In this document: positions 1-8,529 of the stretch, in pieces | Layout of the letters: the number at the start of each line of letters is the position of its first letter | Numbering within the stretch: the first letter of the stretch is position 1 | Assembly (NCBI GenBank): GCA_017439545.1 | Contig: JAFSIW010000023.1 | Span: 1 to 64,000, forward strand | Origin: Clostridia bacterium | GTDB lineage: Bacteria; Bacillota; Clostridia; Oscillospirales; Acutalibacteraceae | Length of the DNA: 64,000 bases | Direction of reading: 5' to 3' | Made by a program: the position numbers and the translations under genes | Notes under the pieces: model-generated | What the model was told of the DNA's origin: nothing | The model's input: the letters and a program-made list of their open reading frames with translations, nothing else | Databases searched by the model: none

Positions 1-13
1 CCTGCAAATTCAC
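1..13 (-). CDS. Start of a gene running off the left edge (first four codons)
   Basis: On the minus strand a GGAGG ribosome site at about 21-25 is followed seven bases later by a GTG that opens a frame reading Met-Asn-Leu-Gln before the window ends. It lies downstream of a good minus-strand promoter and a structured leader. Four codons cannot identify the product. A hibernation-promoting factor (RaiA/HPF) often begins in a similar way, but that is only a guess. Confidence 0.4.
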
Positions 14-35
14 ACTTCATCCTCCGAAAAACTCG

Positions 36-190
36 GCGGCAGAAATTTCTTCGAACCTACAAATAAAATTTTTTTGTGTTTCAGGAAGTCGCAAACCGCA
101 GGCATACTCCCGTATGTCAAGGTTTAAGACGATGTGAAACCGTAAAAATTCATTTGTAGGCGTTGGCAGGTTCGAGTTCTGCCAACTTAC
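36..190 (-). ncRNA. Structured 5' leader RNA (possible riboregulator) of the left-edge gene
   Basis: Read on the minus strand, the leader folds into a hairpin (162-169 with 179-186, eight perfect pairs, nine-base loop). A long interrupted stem follows, with pairs 152-160/56-64, 144-150/67-73, 135-140/78-83, 128-130/88-90, 121-125/93-97 and 112-116/103-107. Bases of the first loop (170-176) can pair with 51-57 to make a pseudoknot, and 177-183 can alternatively pair with 38-44. Stems alternate with internal loops, as in a folded RNA rather than a simple terminator. I do not recognise the class with confidence; the raiA motif is one candidate. Confidence 0.6.
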
Positions 191-207
191 ACATATGTAT
201 TCACGAT

Positions 208-236
208 ATTATAACACACTTTGGTTTTGAGCACAA
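208..236 (-). promoter_or_regulatory. SigA-type promoter reading left
   Basis: On the minus strand TTGTGC (231-236) is followed by 17 bases and TATAAT (208-213). Transcription would start near 201 and run through the structured leader toward the left-edge gene, divergent from ctsR. Confidence 0.6.
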
Positions 237-268
237 CAATTTATGGAAAAAAATTTATTTTTATAAAA

Positions 269-314
269 TTTGACCTTTTTTGACCTTGACTTTCTTTGAC
301 CAATGTGCTATCAT
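269..314 (+). promoter_or_regulatory. ctsR promoter with CtsR operator
   Basis: Two heptads TTTGACC (269-275 and 279-285) separated by TTT match the CtsR operator exactly, and a third TTTGACC lies at 295-301. The -35 TTGACT (286-291) and -10 TATCAT (309-314) are 17 bases apart, so bound CtsR would sit against and inside the promoter. This is classic class III heat-shock autoregulation. Confidence 0.9.
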
Positions 315-358
315 AAGAATCAGAGAGGGGAAATCCCCTACAGAAAGGATGACCGTAT

Positions 359-808
359 ATGCGCATCAGCGATCTGGTAACCCAACGAATTTTAGAAATA
401 CTGCAAGAGCAAAACGGCACCGCCGAGATCCGCCGCAACGAGCTGGCGGAAACCTTGGGTTGTGTGCCCAGCCAAATCAATTACGTCATTACTTCCCGCT
501 TTACCCCTGAACACGGCTATAACGTAGAAAGCCGCAGAGGGGGCGGCGGTTACATCCGCATCACCCGTGTGCGAATGGACCGCGGTTCGGTGGTCATGCA
601 TCTGGTCAACTCCATCGGGGGACGGATGGATCATCCCACCGCACGGGCCATCATCGGCAATCTTGCCGAGCAAAACGTGATTTTGCCCCAAACCGCCGCC
701 GTTATGGAAGCCGCCATGCGGGACCGTTGCTACAGCGGCGTTCCCGTGGAGGTACGGGACTATCTGCGGGCGGGTATTTTAAAACAAATGCTCATCAATA
801 CTTTATAA
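359..808 (+). CDS. ctsR: CtsR, class III heat-shock repressor
   Basis: 149 residues, the usual CtsR length. Residues 1-70 form the winged helix, with the glycine-rich wing RGGGGYIRI at 60-68 that senses heat in characterised CtsR proteins. The rest is the dimerisation domain. It represses this operon at low temperature through the operator at 269-301 and is removed by McsB and ClpC. ATG follows an AGAAAGGA site. mcsA begins 12 bases after its stop. Confidence 0.95.
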   Translation: MRISDLVTQRILEILQEQNGTAEIRRNELAETLGCVPSQINYVITSRFTPEHGYNVESRRGGGGYIRITRVRMDRGSVVMHLVNSIGGRMDHPTARAIIGNLAEQNVILPQTAAVMEAAMRDRCYSGVPVEVRDYLRAGILKQMLINTL

Positions 809-820
809 GGAGTGGTCGTT

Positions 821-1309
821 ATGCTATGTCAACGTTGTGGCAAAAATCCTGCCACCACCCATATCCGCACCTCTATCAACGGGGTGCAACAAGAAGCCAT
901 GCTGTGCAGTGAATGCGCCGCCAAAGAAGAATGGAGCGGACTGTCCTCCTTGTTTACCGGCGGTCTGTTGGGGTCGCTGCTGAAAAACGATCTGTCGGGC
1001 ACCACCGCGGCAGGGGCGGTGCGATGCACCCGTTGCGGCATCAGTTTTGAAGAGATCGCCCGTTCGGGCAAGGTGGGCTGTGCCGATTGCTATAAGCAGT
1101 TTCGGGATAAACTCACCCCTACGGTAGAGCGGCTTCACGGCAAGGCCGACCACGTGGGCAAAACGCCCCGCCGTCAGCCTGTGCAAAATCAAAAATCCCA
1201 ATTGGAACAATTAAAAGAACAACTGGCAAACGCAGTAGAAGCCCAAGAATTTGAATTGGCTGCCCAGCTGCGTGACCGAATTCGTGAAATGGAGGGGAAT
1301 GCACAATGA
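821..1309 (+). CDS. mcsA: McsA, zinc-binding activator of the McsB arginine kinase
   Basis: 162 residues. Two CxxC...CxxC zinc sites are visible (C3, C6, C29, C32 and C69, C72, C87, C90), and a UVR-type coiled segment lies at about 126-158. In Firmicutes McsA binds McsB and stimulates protein-arginine phosphorylation. The ATG at 821 is preferred over the in-frame GTG at 812 because AAGGAG (807-812) lies eight bases before it. The 3' end overlaps mcsB by four bases, indicating translational coupling. Confidence 0.92.
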   Translation: MLCQRCGKNPATTHIRTSINGVQQEAMLCSECAAKEEWSGLSSLFTGGLLGSLLKNDLSGTTAAGAVRCTRCGISFEEIARSGKVGCADCYKQFRDKLTPTVERLHGKADHVGKTPRRQPVQNQKSQLEQLKEQLANAVEAQEFELAAQLRDRIREMEGNAQ

Positions 1310-2316
1310 GTGAAAACAAATGGTATACCCTTTCGGGGGAACAAGACGATATTGTGGTCAGTTCCCGTATTCGGCTGGCACGCAATCTGGCGCACCTTCC
1401 CTTTTCCTCCCGTATGACCGTGGAACAACGGCGAGAGGTAGAAGCTACCGTGCGGGACGTTCTTGCCGACAGCGGAGCGGATCTCGGCTTTTTTGCCGCC
1501 GATGCCACCTCATCCGATGCCCGTCGCGCCATGGCGGAACGGCATATCATTAGCCGTGAATATGCCGAAAGCGGTCGCAATCGGGCAATGATGTTAAGCG
1601 AAGACGAATCGGTGTGTCTGCTGTTGTGCGACACCGACCATATCCGCCTGCAGGTGATGACCGCAGGGCTGGAACTGACCCGTGCCTATGAAACCGCCAA
1701 TCGATTGGATGACATCATCGGCTCGGCCGTTGCATATGCTTTTGATGAAAAGTGGGGTTATCTCACCGAATGTCCCACTGACCTTGGCACCGGCATGAAA
1801 GCCTCGGTGCTGTTGCATCTGCCCGCTTTGGAAGCCACCGGCGGCATTGAAACGTTGGCCAAAGCGGTGGGCAAGATCGGGCTGACCTTGCGGGGCACCT
1901 TTGGTGAAGGCAGTAACGTGTCGGGCAGTTTATATCAACTGTCTAACCGCATTACCATGGGCATGGATGAGCCGTCGGCGCTGGAAAACCTGCGTTCCAT
2001 TACCCTGCAGGTCATCGCCCAAGAGGTGGATGCCCGTAAAAATTTGTCGGCATTAAAAATAGAAGATGCCGCCTACCGTGCCTTGGGACTGTTAAAACAC
2101 GCCCGTATTTTGTCGGTGCGGGAGTTTACCGATGCCTTGTCCCACCTGCGGTTGGGAGTATCCATGGGCTTGGTGAAAGAGGTGTCGGTTGCTACCATCA
2201 ACACGCTAAATGCCCAAATGCATCCCGCCACCCTGCTTCTCACCCATCCCGAAGCCGACAGCACCGAGAAGCGGGACGTGATTAGGGCCACCAAAGTGCG
2301 GGCAGAATTATCTTGA
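1306..2316 (+). CDS. mcsB: McsB, protein arginine kinase
   Basis: 336 residues with the phosphagen-kinase fold. The VVSSRIRLARN motif near residues 17-27 and the GEGSNVSGSLYQLSN region near 204-218 are typical. McsB phosphorylates arginines of CtsR and misfolded proteins, marking them for ClpCP. The start overlaps mcsA by ATGA. Unlike in Bacillus subtilis, clpC does not follow directly: 561 bases of repeats intervene. Confidence 0.93.
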   Translation: MSENKWYTLSGEQDDIVVSSRIRLARNLAHLPFSSRMTVEQRREVEATVRDVLADSGADLGFFAADATSSDARRAMAERHIISREYAESGRNRAMMLSEDESVCLLLCDTDHIRLQVMTAGLELTRAYETANRLDDIIGSAVAYAFDEKWGYLTECPTDLGTGMKASVLLHLPALEATGGIETLAKAVGKIGLTLRGTFGEGSNVSGSLYQLSNRITMGMDEPSALENLRSITLQVIAQEVDARKNLSALKIEDAAYRALGLLKHARILSVREFTDALSHLRLGVSMGLVKEVSVATINTLNAQMHPATLLLTHPEADSTEKRDVIRATKVRAELS

Positions 2317-2877
2317 GACGTTTGGTGAGCGAAAGTGAACTTTTTCCGCTCCTCGGCGTATCGCATACGCCTATCGGTGCGGAGAAAAGCCCCCTTTCAT
2401 CCCACCAAATCCTCAAGGGCAGAGGAAGGACGTTTGGTGAGCGAAAGCGAACTTTTTTCGCTCCTCGGCGTATCGCAACCACGAACCATTCTTCCGTAAT
2501 TGCCCGTAGGGGCGGGCGTCCCCGACCGCCCGTTTTGGATGATCTACCTTCTGTTTTGTAGGGGCGGATGCCCACATCCGCCCGCGGTGGAGGGGAAAAA
2601 CAAAAGACGCGGATTCTTCGCTTGCGCTCAGAATGACACCTGAGTTGTAAAATAAAGTTGTCATTGCGAGCCCCGTAGGGGCGTGGCAATCCGTAGAATA
2701 CGGATTTTTCGCTTGCGCTCAGAATGACAGATTGATTGCGAAATACACGTTGTCATTGCAATTTGTTTTCGCGGGATGTCGTGGGCGCCATCCCCTACCA
2801 ATTCTGACGTAGCCGAACCCCCCGAACCGTCACCGAAACGTAAAACACAACCAATCCATTCACAAGGAGTGATTTTT
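2317..2877. repeat. Repeat-filled gap between mcsB and clpC
   Basis: No gene is seen. Two 49-base copies at 2317-2365 and 2429-2477 differ at two positions. The first continues into a long imperfect hairpin whose tip pairs GGCGTAT with ATACGCC; the second keeps only the left arm. A second repeat pair ending in CGCTTGCGCTCAGAATGACA lies at about 2610-2640 and 2698-2730, and a GTAGGGGCGG motif recurs at 2508-2575. Such units are commonly dispersed in gut Clostridia genomes. Confidence 0.8.
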
Positions 2878-5319
2878 ATGTACCGTTTTAACGGATTTAC
2901 CGAAAAAGCCAATCGGGCTTTAAACATTGCCATTGAGCAGGCACAGGACTTCGGTCACACCTACATTGGCAGCGAACACATTTTGCTGGGCATTTTATAC
3001 GAGGGAAGCGGTACTGCTTCGGCGCTGTTGCAAACCAACGGCGTTTCTGCCGAGGCCATTACCGAACTGCTGACCGAGCGGGTAGGGCAAGGCTCCCGCA
3101 CCCGTCTGACCCCGTCGGATATCACCCCCCGTGCCAAGCGGATCTTAGAACTGTCCATTGCCGCCGCCCGTTCCATGAACAGCGGCTACGTGGGCACCGA
3201 GCACATCCTGCTTGCCATTTTAAAAGAGGGGCAAAGCTATGCGGTGGGCTTTTTAGAAGAATTAGGGGTGGATCTTGACAAACTCACCGAGCAGATCGCA
3301 GGAGCAGGCGCACCCGGAAACGTCCCCCGTCACGCAGGCAAAAAGTCTGCCAAAAAAGAGGGGGATACCCCCACGCTGGACAAATTCGGTCGGGACTTAA
3401 CCGCCGAAGCCAAAGAAGATAAAATTGACCCGGTCATTGGGCGGTGCGGCGAAATTGAACGGGTGATTCAGATCCTCACCCGCCGCACCAAAAACAATCC
3501 TTGCCTGATCGGCGAGCCGGGGGTGGGCAAAACCGCCATTGCCGAAGGGCTGGCGCTGAAAATTGCCCACGACGAAGTGCCCGAACTGCTCCACGGCAAA
3601 CGGGTGGTGTCGCTGGACCTCACCGGCATGGTGGCAGGCACCAAATACCGTGGGGATTTTGAAGAACGCATCTCCACCGCCTTGGAAGAGGTCAAAAAAG
3701 CAGGCAACATTATTTTGTTTATCGACGAGGTGCATACCCTCATCGGGGCAGGCTCGGCCGAAGGTTCTACCGATGCCGCCAATATTTTAAAACCCTCTCT
3801 CGCCCGCGGGGAATTGCAGGTCATCGGGGCGACCACCATCAACGAATACCGCAAAAATATTGAAAAAGATGCGGCGTTGGAACGGCGTTTTCAACCGGTC
3901 ACGGTGGGTGAGCCCACGCAGGATGAGGCCATTGCCATTCTGAAAGGCCTGCGGGATAAATACGAAGCCCATCATCGGGTGAAGATCACCGACGATGCCA
4001 TTACCGCCGCCGTTACCCTGTCGGCACGGTATATTTCCGATCGCTTTTTGCCCGATAAGGCCATTGACCTGATCGACGAGGCAGGCTCACGGGTGAAACT
4101 GCGCAGTTATACCCCGCCCGAAGAGATCAAGCGGTTAGAAGAAGAGATCCGCCAACTGGAAGCCGAAAAAACCGCCAGCGTCAACGCACAGGATTTTGAA
4201 GGGGCTGCTCGGCTGCGGGACAAAGAAAAACACGGCAGAGAACTGTTGGAACACAAAAAAGAAGAGTGGAAACAGACCCAAGAGCACTCGATGGGAGAGG
4301 TAACTCCCGACGAGATTGCCGCCATTATTGCCGGCTGGACAGGGATTCCCGCCACCAAACTCACCGAAGAAGAGGGCAAACGCCTGCTTCGTATGGAAGA
4401 GGAACTCCACAAGCGGTTGGTGGGGCAGGACGAAGCGGTCACCGCCGTTGCCAAAGCCATCCGCCGAGGCCGAGTGGGGCTGAAAGACCCCAAACGACCC
4501 ACAGGCTCGTTTTTGTTCCTCGGTCCTACGGGGGTGGGCAAAACCGAACTGTGCAAAACCCTTGCCGAAAGTATGTTCGGCAGCGAATCGGCTATGATTC
4601 GGTTTGATATGTCGGAATATATGGAAAAACACACCGTTTCCCGTCTGGTGGGCTCGCCTCCCGGCTACGTGGGCTTCGACGAAGGCGGTCAACTCACCGA
4701 GCAGGTGCGCCGCAAGCCCTATTGCGTGCTGTTGTTTGACGAAATCGAAAAAGCCCATCCCGACATTTTCAACCTGCTGCTGCAGATTTTAGAGGATGGG
4801 GTGCTGACCGATTCCCAAGGGCGCAAGGTGGACTTTAAAAACACCGTGATCATTATGACCTCCAACATCGGCGCGAAAGCCATCAGCCAAAAGAGCAGTT
4901 TCGGCTTCGGTATTACTGCCGACGAGACCGCCGATCAGAAAAAGATCAAAGAAGAGGTCATGAGCCAACTGAAAACCGCTTTCCGTCCCGAGTTTATCAA
5001 CCGCATTGACGATATCATCGTCTTTAAGCAGCTCACCCGTGAGGATATCGGCGAGATCGCCCGCCGTATGCTGGACGTGCTGTCTCGTCGGGTGGCGGAC
5101 AACGTCGGGGTGACCCTCACCTTTGAGGAGTCCGCGCTGGATCGCTTGGCCGAGCTTGGCTTTGATAAGGTGTACGGTGCCCGTCCCCTGCGCCGCGCCA
5201 TTCAGTCTAACGTAGAAGACCTGTTGAGCGAAGAGATTTTGGAAGGCAAGATTCAAAACGGGGATAAGGTGATGTGCAAGGTTACCGACGACACCTTTGT
5301 GTTTGAAAAAACCGAATAA
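2878..5319 (+). CDS. clpC: ClpC, AAA+ unfoldase of the ClpCP protease
   Basis: 813 residues, the normal ClpC length. The N-terminal double Clp repeat spans about 1-145, AAA module 1 has Walker A GEPGVGKT at 212-219, a UVR/M-domain coil lies near 420-460, and AAA module 2 has GPTGVGKT at 549-556. It unfolds arginine-phosphorylated substrates for ClpP. The ATG at 2878 follows AAGGAG at 2864-2869; an upstream in-frame ATG at 2776 gives a non-homologous extension and was rejected. A perfect terminator follows the gene. Confidence 0.95.
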   Translation: MYRFNGFTEKANRALNIAIEQAQDFGHTYIGSEHILLGILYEGSGTASALLQTNGVSAEAITELLTERVGQGSRTRLTPSDITPRAKRILELSIAAARSMNSGYVGTEHILLAILKEGQSYAVGFLEELGVDLDKLTEQIAGAGAPGNVPRHAGKKSAKKEGDTPTLDKFGRDLTAEAKEDKIDPVIGRCGEIERVIQILTRRTKNNPCLIGEPGVGKTAIAEGLALKIAHDEVPELLHGKRVVSLDLTGMVAGTKYRGDFEERISTALEEVKKAGNIILFIDEVHTLIGAGSAEGSTDAANILKPSLARGELQVIGATTINEYRKNIEKDAALERRFQPVTVGEPTQDEAIAILKGLRDKYEAHHRVKITDDAITAAVTLSARYISDRFLPDKAIDLIDEAGSRVKLRSYTPPEEIKRLEEEIRQLEAEKTASVNAQDFEGAARLRDKEKHGRELLEHKKEEWKQTQEHSMGEVTPDEIAAIIAGWTGIPATKLTEEEGKRLLRMEEELHKRLVGQDEAVTAVAKAIRRGRVGLKDPKRPTGSFLFLGPTGVGKTELCKTLAESMFGSESAMIRFDMSEYMEKHTVSRLVGSPPGYVGFDEGGQLTEQVRRKPYCVLLFDEIEKAHPDIFNLLLQILEDGVLTDSQGRKVDFKNTVIIMTSNIGAKAISQKSSFGFGITADETADQKKIKEEVMSQLKTAFRPEFINRIDDIIVFKQLTREDIGEIARRMLDVLSRRVADNVGVTLTFEESALDRLAELGFDKVYGARPLRRAIQSNVEDLLSEEILEGKIQNGDKVMCKVTDDTFVFEKTE

Positions 5320-5324
5320 GCACA

Positions 5325-5360
5325 AAAACCACCTATGGTACGCCATAGGTGGTTTTGCTT
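5325..5360. terminator. Bidirectional terminator after clpC
   Basis: A perfect 14-base stem (5325-5338 with 5343-5356) has a four-base loop TACG, a T-rich 3' side and an A-rich 5' side. It can end both clpC and the minus-strand gene at 5368. Confidence 0.9.
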
Positions 5361-5367
5361 TGTTCTT

Positions 5368-5565
5368 TTATTTAACGGCTGCCCATTTTCGGTACTTGGC
5401 ACAGGTTGTGCCGTGTCCGGCACAGGGGTTGGATTTAGCACCTACGAAGCATTTCCCGCTGGTGTCGGGGCCGGCGGTTTCAGCCGCACCGTGGATGTTC
5501 ACCTTGCGGTCGCCACCCCAGTTGGCACAGGTTGCACAAAATTTGGCTTTTGTTGTATAACTCAT
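5368..5565 (-). CDS. Small cysteine-rich hypothetical protein
   Basis: 65 residues with cysteines at 10, 13, 39, 48 and 55. The CATC pair near the start could hold a metal. There is no signal peptide or membrane segment. AAAGGAG lies upstream of the ATG at a good distance, which supports a real gene. It is the last of three minus-strand genes (6591 to 5368) with short gaps. Function unknown. Confidence 0.65.
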   Translation of the reverse strand: MSYTTKAKFCATCANWGGDRKVNIHGAAETAGPDTSGKCFVGAKSNPCAGHGTTCAKYRKWAAVK

Positions 5566-5602
5566 ATAACGTTCTCCTTTCTGTTGTGATAGAATCGGTT
5601 TG

Positions 5603-5794
5603 TTACCGTAAAAGGGTCATAACAATGTCGCCTTGCCCCACCAGCCGACCGTAAAAGTCGTGGGTTTTGTTGGTGGAACGGTCGTAATACCCCAATCGGC
5701 GACCGTAAAAATCGCTTAACCATTTTTTGTTGCCCGACCACTCGGTAAAACCGATGATTTTTCCGGTCCAATCTTTAATGGGTTCTCTTGCCAC
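5603..5794 (-). CDS. Small hypothetical protein with repeated DFYGR motif
   Basis: 63 residues starting at GTG, with AAGGA about nine bases upstream. It contains two DFYGR units (DFYGRRLGYYD and DFYGRLVGQGD) and a related WTGKIIG segment, suggesting a small beta-strand repeat. It begins 18 bases after the stop of the gene at 5812 and is probably cotranscribed with it. An overlapping frame at 5562-5771 is less convincing. Function unknown. Confidence 0.55.
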   Translation of the reverse strand: MAREPIKDWTGKIIGFTEWSGNKKWLSDFYGRRLGYYDRSTNKTHDFYGRLVGQGDIVMTLLR

Positions 5795-5811
5795 GGGGGA
5801 TCATCCTTTCT

Positions 5812-6591
5812 TTATTGGTTTTCTTGTTCTGCTTTGATGATTTCTTCTAAAGCATCTTTATAATAGGCGTCCAATGCATCGTCGCAAATCCGAACCATAT
5901 TGAAAAAGTTTTCGACAGAGTAGTTACCGTTTTCGAAAAGTTTGCGTTGTTCGGGGGTGGTTTCCTCTGCTTGTGCAAAAGAGTGGTGTTCTAACAATAC
6001 ATCAAACAGCGTGTTGGCAAGATTTTGAGAGTCGCTGTCCAAAACGTAAATCATATGATAGGCAACGAAACTGATGTTTTCTATAAACTTTACGCGTCGT
6101 TGGTCCATAAGTTTTGAAGCTATCGACGAATCGGAACCGAATGTTTTGCCACTATCTAAAGAAACAGAGGTCAAGTAAGAATAAGCGGTGCCGTTTTGAA
6201 GCAATAGCTTGAATTTTACAAAAAGGGTGTTTCCCGATAAATTCAATTCTTCAACGAGGGCTGACTGAATGTCGTCTTCGGTGAATTCGTCTAAAATAGA
6301 GAATTTTTTCACCGTTGCCATTTCGGTTTTGGTAACCGCTGCTTGATACACAAGAAACCGTTCTACCGCAGAGTCTTTTTTATTGGTAATTTCATTTACA
6401 CGGAATTTGAAACCGATGTAATTTTCAATGCCTTCTCCTGTTGTTAAGGTTTCGCCGTAAACATGAGAACTGTCATCCATTTCGTTGATCCGTTTGGAAA
6501 TCTCTTGTCCTTCTTTCATTTGCTCCGCAACCGAGCCTGCTTTTTCAGAAACCGCTTTTGCCGCTCCCTTTAATTTGTCCATAAATCCCAT
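5812..6591 (-). CDS. Hypothetical cytoplasmic protein
   Basis: 259 residues from the ATG at 6591, which has AAAGGAG upstream; an in-frame upstream start at 6621 lacks a ribosome site. The N-terminus is an Ala/Lys-rich, probably amphipathic helix (MGFMDKLKGAAKAVSEKAG). The remainder is mixed alpha/beta with no motif I recognise. It leads a three-gene minus-strand unit and is divergent from the HTH gene at 6746, which may regulate both directions. Confidence 0.7.
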   Translation of the reverse strand: MGFMDKLKGAAKAVSEKAGSVAEQMKEGQEISKRINEMDDSSHVYGETLTTGEGIENYIGFKFRVNEITNKKDSAVERFLVYQAAVTKTEMATVKKFSILDEFTEDDIQSALVEELNLSGNTLFVKFKLLLQNGTAYSYLTSVSLDSGKTFGSDSSIASKLMDQRRVKFIENISFVAYHMIYVLDSDSQNLANTLFDVLLEHHSFAQAEETTPEQRKLFENGNYSVENFFNMVRICDDALDAYYKDALEEIIKAEQENQ

Positions 6592-6660
6592 AATGTTTTC
6601 TCCTTTTCTGCATTTTTGCATATAATTTCATATTGATCAGCACGATATTCCTGTTTGTTG

Positions 6661-6723
6661 AATAGTGTTCACCAATATTTGCTCCATTTTAACATAGAAT
6701 AATTAAAAAGTAAATAGTGTTCA
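6661..6723. promoter_or_regulatory. Possible operator pair between divergent genes
   Basis: The 11-mer AATAGTGTTCA occurs at 6661-6671 and again at 6713-6723, flanking the AT-rich space between the minus-strand gene ending at 6591 and the HTH gene at 6746. The first copy is embedded in an imperfect palindrome TGAA-N5-TTCA. The neighbouring XRE protein is the obvious candidate binder. Confidence 0.45.
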
Positions 6724-6745
6724 ACAAAAAAGCGGAGGATTTTTT

Positions 6746-7003
6746 ATGTTTAAAATAAAAGCCGCTGACGGAACCAACAATCTTTGCGGTCAAACGGTGG
6801 CACGTTTGCGCAAGGAACGTCGGCTTTCTCAGCGAAAATTAGCGGCAAAAATGCAACTTCTTGGTTTTGATGTAGATCATTACTTTATCCGTCGGGTGGA
6901 AAACGGTGAGAGGTTTGTCACCGACATTGATTTGGTAATATTCTGCAAAGCATTGGAAGTACCGATTTCGGCTGTATTGTCAGCGGAGGACGTAGAGCTG
7001 TAA
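6746..7003 (+). CDS. XRE-family HTH regulator
   Basis: 85 residues. A helix-turn-helix region of XRE type spans about 13-72 (TVARLRKERRLSQRKLAAKM, then a recognition helix and RRVENGER). There is no other domain. GCGGAGGA precedes the ATG. It is divergent from the three-gene unit at 5368-6591 and probably represses that unit or itself through the AATAGTGTTCA sites. Confidence 0.8.
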   Translation: MFKIKAADGTNNLCGQTVARLRKERRLSQRKLAAKMQLLGFDVDHYFIRRVENGERFVTDIDLVIFCKALEVPISAVLSAEDVEL

Positions 7004-7048
7004 CTTTTCCATCCCACCCCATTGTAACAGAGTGTTTCGTCAAAGTCT

Positions 7049-7151
7049 TATGCTGCCAGCATAGTTGAAAATTTTTTTGTAGTGTGATATGCTAGGGTAG
7101 AGCGGCAAATCCGAACTGGGTTTTTAAAGGCGGATTTGTCACTCTACCCTA
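7049..7151 (+). promoter_or_regulatory. Promoter of the kinase cassette with palindromes
   Basis: TTGAAA (7065-7070), 17 bases and TATGCT (7088-7093, extended -10 TGA) form a promoter. A palindrome TATGCT-GCC-AGCATA (7049-7063) abuts the -35. A long inverted repeat starts inside the -10: 7093-7102 pairs with 7142-7151 (10 bases) and 7106-7113 with 7131-7138 (8 bases). The second stem would be present in the 5' untranslated RNA. Confidence 0.6.
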
Positions 7152-7180
7152 TGATTATTACAACACGGCGAAGGATGAAA

Positions 7181-7606
7181 ATGATGGAAAAAAACACGTC
7201 GAAAATTGTAGAAGAATTGCAGCTTTGCGATGATTTTGCCACCTTTTATCACGAGAATAAGAACTATATGGTAGAACAAAGTCTATCCCAACTGCTTGGC
7301 GAATTATTGGAACAAAAGCAATTAAAAAAATCCCAGGTCATTCGCAATGCTGAATTGTCGGAGGTTTACGCATACCAAATTTTCTCGGGCTTGCGAGTAC
7401 CCGAGCGAAATAAGTTGCTGTGTTTAGCCATTGGTATGCAACTGAATTTAGAGCAGGTACAAACCCTTCTGAAATGTGGCGGATACTCTCAGTTATACGT
7501 AAAAATTCCTTTTGACAGCATTGTGTTGTATGGTGTGTGTAAGGGCCTTTCGGTGATGGAAATCAATCAACTGCTGTACGAATACGGCTTGGAAACCTTG
7601 GGGTGA
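7181..7606 (+). CDS. Helix-turn-helix protein of the kinase cassette
   Basis: 141 residues from the ATG at 7181, chosen because AAGGA at 7171-7175 is correctly spaced; the upstream in-frame start at 7136 lies inside the leader stem. The middle portion (LGELLEQKQLKKSQVIRNAELSE) resembles an XRE helix-turn-helix, with further helices behind it. It sits five bases before the zinc-ribbon gene, forming a three-gene unit with that gene and a protein kinase. It may be a regulator or kinase target. Confidence 0.65.
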   Translation: MMEKNTSKIVEELQLCDDFATFYHENKNYMVEQSLSQLLGELLEQKQLKKSQVIRNAELSEVYAYQIFSGLRVPERNKLLCLAIGMQLNLEQVQTLLKCGGYSQLYVKIPFDSIVLYGVCKGLSVMEINQLLYEYGLETLG

Positions 7607-7610
7607 TAGA

Positions 7611-8525
7611 ATGAAACAATGTCCCTTTTGCAAGGCGGAACTTTCGGATGAGGCGAATTTTTGCCTATACTGCATGACTTCGCTGGATCAAAAAGAAACG
7701 GTTACCCCGTTGCCCAAACACAGAAAAAGATGGGTGCTTGTTGTACTTTCCCTTTTGTTGGTGCTCACGTTGCTTTTGGTGATATTCCAAGGAAAAAACA
7801 CACCTGTGCCGGTCGACAATGCGACCCCTACGGCTACGGATGCGGATCGCAACAGCATTCCTGCCGACTCGGCTTTGGCAGATGAAACGGCATCGGCATC
7901 TTCTTTCGTTCATGATTCTCAGCAGACAGAGGCACAACCCTCCTCCACGGGATCGGTACCTGCCCACGTTACGTCTTTTGCCGCAAGTTCCTCGGCACAA
8001 TCCTCTCGGGTGAGCCAACCAAACAGTTGGTTGCCCGAATCGTCAAAGGCAAACACTTCGCAGAATGAGGTATCTTCTGTGCCGTCTGACGACGTGGTAT
8101 ATTTGGTGAGAGATGCGGTGAAAACCGACGATTTCAATCTTTCGTCCACCGTTACGCAAGGCGCAGTTGTGGTGATTGGGGTATCTCGGTCACCCTCCGA
8201 CGGGGTGTTTCGCATTCCTGAAACCATTGGCGGAAAACCTGTGGTTGCGGTTATGGCCAATGCCTTTACTTCGGTAAAAGGACAGGTGAAAACCGTGATT
8301 TTACCGCCTAGCGTGAAAACGGTATGGAATTTTGCGTTTGCAGGCTGCACCGAATTGTCTCATGTGTATTTAGAGGGTAAGGCGATTTATATTGAGGCGC
8401 AGGCATTTGACCAATCGGCACGGTTTACCTTGCATTGCTCCGCCGATTGCTCTGACCGCAATTTCAGATACTATAAAAACACAGCCTCCCAATACGGCGG
8501 GGTATATGAAGAGTGGAACGGGTGA
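7611..8525 (+). CDS. Membrane-anchored zinc-ribbon protein with LRR-like outer domain
   Basis: 304 residues. A cytoplasmic zinc ribbon (C4, C7, C18, C21) is followed by one membrane helix (41-60), a Ser/Thr/Ala-rich linker to about 160, and a C-terminal domain with the I-P-x-x-V-x-x-I-x-x-x-A-F-x-x-C pattern of BspA-type leucine-rich repeats (LRR_5). The topology suggests an extracytoplasmic sensor arm joined to a zinc ribbon inside. It is adjacent to the HTH and kinase genes, so a signalling role is inferred. Confidence 0.75.
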   Translation: MKQCPFCKAELSDEANFCLYCMTSLDQKETVTPLPKHRKRWVLVVLSLLLVLTLLLVIFQGKNTPVPVDNATPTATDADRNSIPADSALADETASASSFVHDSQQTEAQPSSTGSVPAHVTSFAASSSAQSSRVSQPNSWLPESSKANTSQNEVSSVPSDDVVYLVRDAVKTDDFNLSSTVTQGAVVVIGVSRSPSDGVFRIPETIGGKPVVAVMANAFTSVKGQVKTVILPPSVKTVWNFAFAGCTELSHVYLEGKAIYIEAQAFDQSARFTLHCSADCSDRNFRYYKNTASQYGGVYEEWNG

Positions 8526-8529
8526 TGGT

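Noticed and set aside
165..186. tRNA 3' end (T-arm-like GGCAG-GTTCGAGTT-CTGCC)
   Set aside because: No matching D-arm, anticodon arm, acceptor 5' strand or CCA; it is better explained as the first hairpin of the minus-strand leader.
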